The notes beneath the pieces were generated by a model. It did not search any database and had not been told where the DNA came from. It saw only the letters and a list, made by a program, of their open reading frames with translations. Made by a program: the position numbers and the translations under genes. A stretch of 19,007 nt of DNA from JBEGQX01 sp041180805 (GTDB taxonomy: Bacteria > Planctomycetota > Planctomycetia > Gemmatales > Gemmataceae): positions 1 through 19,007 of the forward strand of contig JBEGQX010000186.1 in assembly GCA_041180805.1 (NCBI GenBank), read 5' to 3'. This document shows, in pieces, positions 16,535-19,007 of the stretch. The stretch's first letter is position 1. Each line of letters opens with the position of its first letter.

Positions 16535-17833
16535 TTATTTGCCTGAATTCATATTGGGAGACTTCAGTTCCCACATTTGAGGCGAAACGGGTTGGCCCGG
16601 CCTGGCCTTGGTTAGGCCGATCACCACAATCGCATCATCCGCCGACAATCCACTTTCGATGGAAACCACCGAGGGAACCGGAACTGTTTTGGAACCTTTG
16701 GACTTATCTTTCACATCCTCATCCCCCACCATGCTCCAGACTTGAAGTTTACTATCCATGGAAGGGGAAGCCTTGAAAACCACTGGCCCTACTTTCACCG
16801 TTCTTTTCTTCACCACATTTCCCTCACCCACCACGTACACAAATCGCCCCTCCTGACCAGTCATTAACGCATCCTCGGGAATGGCAGGCAATGACCTAGG
16901 CTGTCCGGAAGGAACCCTTACCCTTGCGTATAAACCCGGATACAGCAAATGTGCGTTTCCGGGGGGAACCCGTGGGTTTGGAATTCTTCCCCGAAGTCGC
17001 ACCGTACCTGTGCCTGGGTCCACTCGGTTTTCACGGAAGTCGATCTTTCCCGAATGTGGGTACCCCTCTTCGGTGGCGACACCGATCTCCAGCGGAAGAG
17101 AGCGGCTTAACACATCCGGGAGTTGGCCAGCCTGACGGGCTTTTTGAAACTCCACCAGATCGCGCTCAGGGGTATCGAAATAGACATAAATGGGATCCAT
17201 CGCCACAATGGTGGTAAGCAGGGTGTTCTCATTCTGCCCCACCAGGTTGCCGCGGGTTATAAGCGCCCTGCTAATCTGGCCGTCGATCGGCGAATGGATT
17301 TCCGTGTAACCCAGTTGGATTTTCGCACTCTCCAAAGCAGCCTGACTTTGCATCATGGATGCATTTGCCGTGTCGCGAACCGCCAACTTCTGCTCGTATT
17401 CCTCGGAACCGACCGATCTGGTTCCAAAAAGCCTGCTTGCCCTTTCTGCCTCTGCGCGAGATCTTTCCGATTCCGTAGTTGCCTTGCGAAGATCCGCCTC
17501 TGCTTTTTTCACCGCAGACATGTATTCCCGGGGATCTATCTTGAATAGCAAAGCCCCTTTTTTAACCTCATCTCCCTCAGTAAAAGCAATTTCATTCAGA
17601 AAGCCCTTCACCCTGGCCTGAACCTGAACCGTTTCAATCGCCTCAAGGTTCCCGTTGTATTCATGGTAATTTTGAACTTTGGTGACCACTGGCTTGGTAA
17701 TGGTTACCAAGGGCGGAGGGAACGACGGTGGCGCAGCTTTTTTCTTCTCGCAACCCAGGAATGTTATTGCAACACCCAAGACAATACAGCCAATTAATCT
17801 GGAACAAATTGAGGCCAAGGCAGGTATCTCCAT
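16535..17833 (-). CDS. RND efflux periplasmic adaptor (AcrA/MexA-type membrane fusion protein), probable lipoprotein
   Basis: This 432-residue adaptor links the AcrB-like permease to an outer-membrane channel. The N-terminus has a hydrophobic signal ending in FLGCEKKK, making Cys28 the likely lipidated residue. Next come YNGNLEAIETVQVQARVKG (about 59-77) and FLNEIAFTEGDEVKKGALLFKIDP, the first half of the biotinyl-lipoyl-like domain. A Lys/Glu/Ala-rich coiled-coil hairpin follows (about 105-170, containing KKAEADLRKA), then the second lipoyl half GYTEIHSPIDGQISRALI. The beta-barrel is PIYVYFDTPERDL and RGRIPNPR, and a membrane-proximal domain ends near 410. Between about 358 and 385 there is a Lys/Asp/Ser-rich insertion (DVKDKSKGSKTV) not usual in AcrA. 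No good ribosome site precedes the ATG at 17833; a TTG five codons further in has GGAG nine bases ahead and is an alternative start. Confidence 0.92.
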   Translation of the reverse strand: MEIPALASICSRLIGCIVLGVAITFLGCEKKKAAPPSFPPPLVTITKPVVTKVQNYHEYNGNLEAIETVQVQARVKGFLNEIAFTEGDEVKKGALLFKIDPREYMSAVKKAEADLRKATTESERSRAEAERASRLFGTRSVGSEEYEQKLAVRDTANASMMQSQAALESAKIQLGYTEIHSPIDGQISRALITRGNLVGQNENTLLTTIVAMDPIYVYFDTPERDLVEFQKARQAGQLPDVLSRSLPLEIGVATEEGYPHSGKIDFRENRVDPGTGTVRLRGRIPNPRVPPGNAHLLYPGLYARVRVPSGQPRSLPAIPEDALMTGQEGRFVYVVGEGNVVKKRTVKVGPVVFKASPSMDSKLQVWSMVGDEDVKDKSKGSKTVPVPSVVSIESGLSADDAIVVIGLTKARPGQPVSPQMWELKSPNMNSGK

Positions 17834-17872
17834 CCGGCGTAAAACTGATTACTATTAGCATACGGTTTGCGA

Positions 17873-17922
17873 GGATGATTTTATTCCCAAAAAACATCCC
17901 GGTTCGTTTTTTGTAAACATCC
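17873..17922. promoter_or_regulatory. Repeated GGATG-containing element, possible operator between efflux and FAH genes
   Basis: GGATGATTTTA (17873-17883) and AAAAAACATCC (17889-17899) form an imperfect dyad with a short centre: nine of eleven positions pair, with mismatches at the sixth and eleventh. AAACATCC recurs as a direct copy at 17892-17899 and 17915-17922, 23 bases apart or about two helical turns. This lies in the 206-base divergent region between the efflux adaptor and the FAH-family gene. A regulator site for the pump operon is an inference; no regulator gene is present in the window. Confidence 0.35.
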
Positions 17923-17965
17923 TTAAAGTTTGAAGCATTTCCACACTCGTGCCCGCACTTTTAGT

Positions 17966-17995
17966 TTTAAACCATGGCTATTTTTGGGGTATGAT
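17966..17995 (+). promoter_or_regulatory. Candidate promoter for the FAH-family gene
   Basis: TATGAT (17990-17995) is a good -10, and TTTAAA (17966-17971) with an 18-base spacer is a weak -35. Transcription would start near 18002, leaving a leader of about 38 bases that contains the AGGAG ribosome site. Confidence 0.35.
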
Positions 17996-18026
17996 GCAAC
18001 TATTCATGATCAAACGCCCACCTTCT

Positions 18027-18031
18027 AGGAG
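18027..18031 (+). promoter_or_regulatory. Shine-Dalgarno site fixing the FAH-family start
   Basis: AGGAG lies eight bases before the ATG at 18040. A TTG two codons earlier (18034) would be only two bases from it, so the ATG is preferred. Confidence 0.7.
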
Positions 18032-18039
18032 CCTTGAAT

Positions 18040-18963
18040 ATGCGTATTTGCAGAGTTCTAGTGGATAGCCTGGCAAAGCTTGCTTTTTCCGATGAATCTG
18101 GCTTTGCGACTCTTGAAAATGTTGCCCAAAAAGCGGGTAAAACTGCTGATTGGATATCGCTCGCGAACCTGATTGATTGCCTGCAAAATGGCAAACATCA
18201 CAAGGAAACCCTGGAACTCTTCAAGGCTTTTGAAACTAAAATCAATCTCAATCAGGGTAAGTTTCTTGTTCCCGTCCCCAGCCCCAACAAAATATTCCTT
18301 CTTGCGGGCAACTACGCCGAGCATATCAAGGAAGGCGGCGGAATGGCTGTGGAACGTAACGAAACTTTCCCTTATGTCTTTATGAAACCACCAACCACAA
18401 CCCTTAATGACCCCTACAAACCAGTGCTGATTCCCACCGTTTCCCCAGATGCAATCGACTGGGAATTGGAACTCGGCGTAATTATCGGGGCCAAGTGCAA
18501 ATCGGTAAAGGAAACCGAAGCCCTTCAATATGTCGCCGGCTACACGATCATTAACGATATTTCCAATCGCAAGTTCCGACCCAACCCCGGCCGAAAAAAA
18601 CGAGACAGGGACGTATTCTTCGATTGGCTGCACGGCAAATGGTTCGACACTTTCTGCCCCATGGGGCCATGCGTACTCGATGCCAGCACGCTGCCCGACC
18701 CGCAAAACCTGAAACTTGAACTAAAACTCAACGGCGAAACCCGGCAGAACTCAAGCACCTCGCAAATGATATTCTCGGTTGCAGCCCTGATTGAATTCAT
18801 TTCTTCCATGGTAACCTTGGAACCCGGCGACATCATTTCCACCGGCACCCCCTCAGGCGTGGGACACACCACTGGCACATTCCTGAAACCCGGCGATCAG
18901 ATGACAGGCTTTATTGAAAAGATTGGCACATTGACAACAACCCTGGCGGCGGAACCTAAATAA
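18040..18963 (+). CDS. Fumarylacetoacetate hydrolase (FAH)-family protein
   Basis: This 307-residue cytoplasmic enzyme belongs to the FAH fold used by 2-keto-4-pentenoate hydratases, acylpyruvases and related C-C lyases and isomerases. An N-terminal domain (1-75) precedes the catalytic fold: KIFLLAGNYAEH (84-95), DWELELGVIIG (140-150, metal ligands Glu142 and Glu144), AGYTIINDISNR (166-177, metal ligand Asp173), HGKWFDTFCPMGP (198-210) and LEPGDIISTGTPSGVG (260-275). The metal-binding Glu-x-Glu and Asp are all present. Between NDIS and HGKW the loop is about ten residues longer than in many members and very basic (RPNPGRKKRDRDVF, 180-193). The reaction cannot be assigned from the family alone; degradation of an aromatic-derived or 2-keto acid compound is the usual role. 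It is divergent from the efflux operon, and the last 44 bases of the window after it hold no gene I can see. Confidence 0.92.
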   Translation: MRICRVLVDSLAKLAFSDESGFATLENVAQKAGKTADWISLANLIDCLQNGKHHKETLELFKAFETKINLNQGKFLVPVPSPNKIFLLAGNYAEHIKEGGGMAVERNETFPYVFMKPPTTTLNDPYKPVLIPTVSPDAIDWELELGVIIGAKCKSVKETEALQYVAGYTIINDISNRKFRPNPGRKKRDRDVFFDWLHGKWFDTFCPMGPCVLDASTLPDPQNLKLELKLNGETRQNSSTSQMIFSVAALIEFISSMVTLEPGDIISTGTPSGVGHTTGTFLKPGDQMTGFIEKIGTLTTTLAAEPK

Positions 18964-19007
18964 TCACCCCAGCACAACCAGCTTTTGCTGCCTTGATGAC
19001 TCATAGA

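Noticed and set aside
16509..16574. Longer RND permease starting at 16574
   Set aside because: The extra 22 residues are unlike the family N-terminus and would overlap the adaptor gene; the ATG at 16508 has a strong ribosome site.
17888..17913. AT-rich hairpin (CAAAAAAC pairing with GTTTTTTG) that resembles a terminator
   Set aside because: It sits between two divergent genes, where there is no transcript to terminate, and overlaps the GGATG repeat element that explains it better.
18058..18705. Minus-strand frame of 215 codons opposite the FAH-family gene
   Set aside because: It is fully antisense to a gene with intact metal-binding motifs, has no ribosome site I can see and resembles no known family.
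18977..18992. CAGC-TTTT-GCTG hairpin after the FAH-family gene as a terminator
   Set aside because: The stem is only four pairs with no following U-run, and the window ends too soon to judge.
1..19007. Mobile elements, CRISPR arrays, tRNA or rRNA genes
   Set aside because: No transposase or integrase motifs, no regularly spaced repeats and no tRNA-like or rRNA-like stretches were found on reading through.

Overview
The window looks like chromosomal DNA from a Gram-negative bacterium of medium GC content. Two RND-type envelope pumps, a lipoprotein periplasmic adaptor and several signal-peptide proteins imply a two-membrane envelope. The gene mix and the style of the proteins (a multidomain acyltransferase/carrier/AMP-ligase fusion, a renalase-like oxidase, a secreted SGNH hydrolase beside RND genes, a divergent DinB) make me think of Planctomycetota or a relative. 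That is an inference from general resemblance; no 16S or marker tree was available. I see no insertion sequence, integrase, phage gene, CRISPR array, tRNA or rRNA. Most genes are housekeeping or envelope functions, and no gap without a gene exceeds about 230 bases.

Layout. (a) 1-4309, plus strand: the C-terminal part of an RND permease that enters from the left edge, then hisH and hisA, which make and use intermediates of the central histidine pathway. hisF, the partner of hisH, is not here. (b) 4304-10787, minus strand, read right to left: dinB (Y-family polymerase), truB (tRNA pseudouridine 55 synthase), a secreted glutaminyl-cyclase-like M28 protein, a small three-helix membrane protein, and an 871-residue acyltransferase-carrier-AMP-ligase fusion. 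The last three are tightly packed and may form one unit. An inverted repeat separates them from truB. (c) 11017-11451, plus strand: mscL, sharing a 229-base divergent promoter region with dinB. (d) 11454-17833, minus strand, read right to left: an RND adaptor (AcrA-like), an RND permease (AcrB-like), a secreted SGNH hydrolase and a renalase-like FAD oxidoreductase, closely spaced with good Shine-Dalgarno sites. (e) 18040-18963, plus strand: a fumarylacetoacetate-hydrolase-family enzyme, divergent from the efflux genes. The intergenic region between them carries a repeated GGATG-containing element that could be an operator.

The most unusual items are the fusion protein at 4304-6919, which has a phosphopantetheine carrier between the acyltransferase and the AMP ligase and a degenerate acyltransferase motif III, and the DinB at 9501-10787, which has conservative changes at two nearly invariant active-site positions. 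I found no clear sign of a wholly new multi-gene system; the best candidate is the M28/membrane-protein/acyl-ligase trio at 4304-8438.
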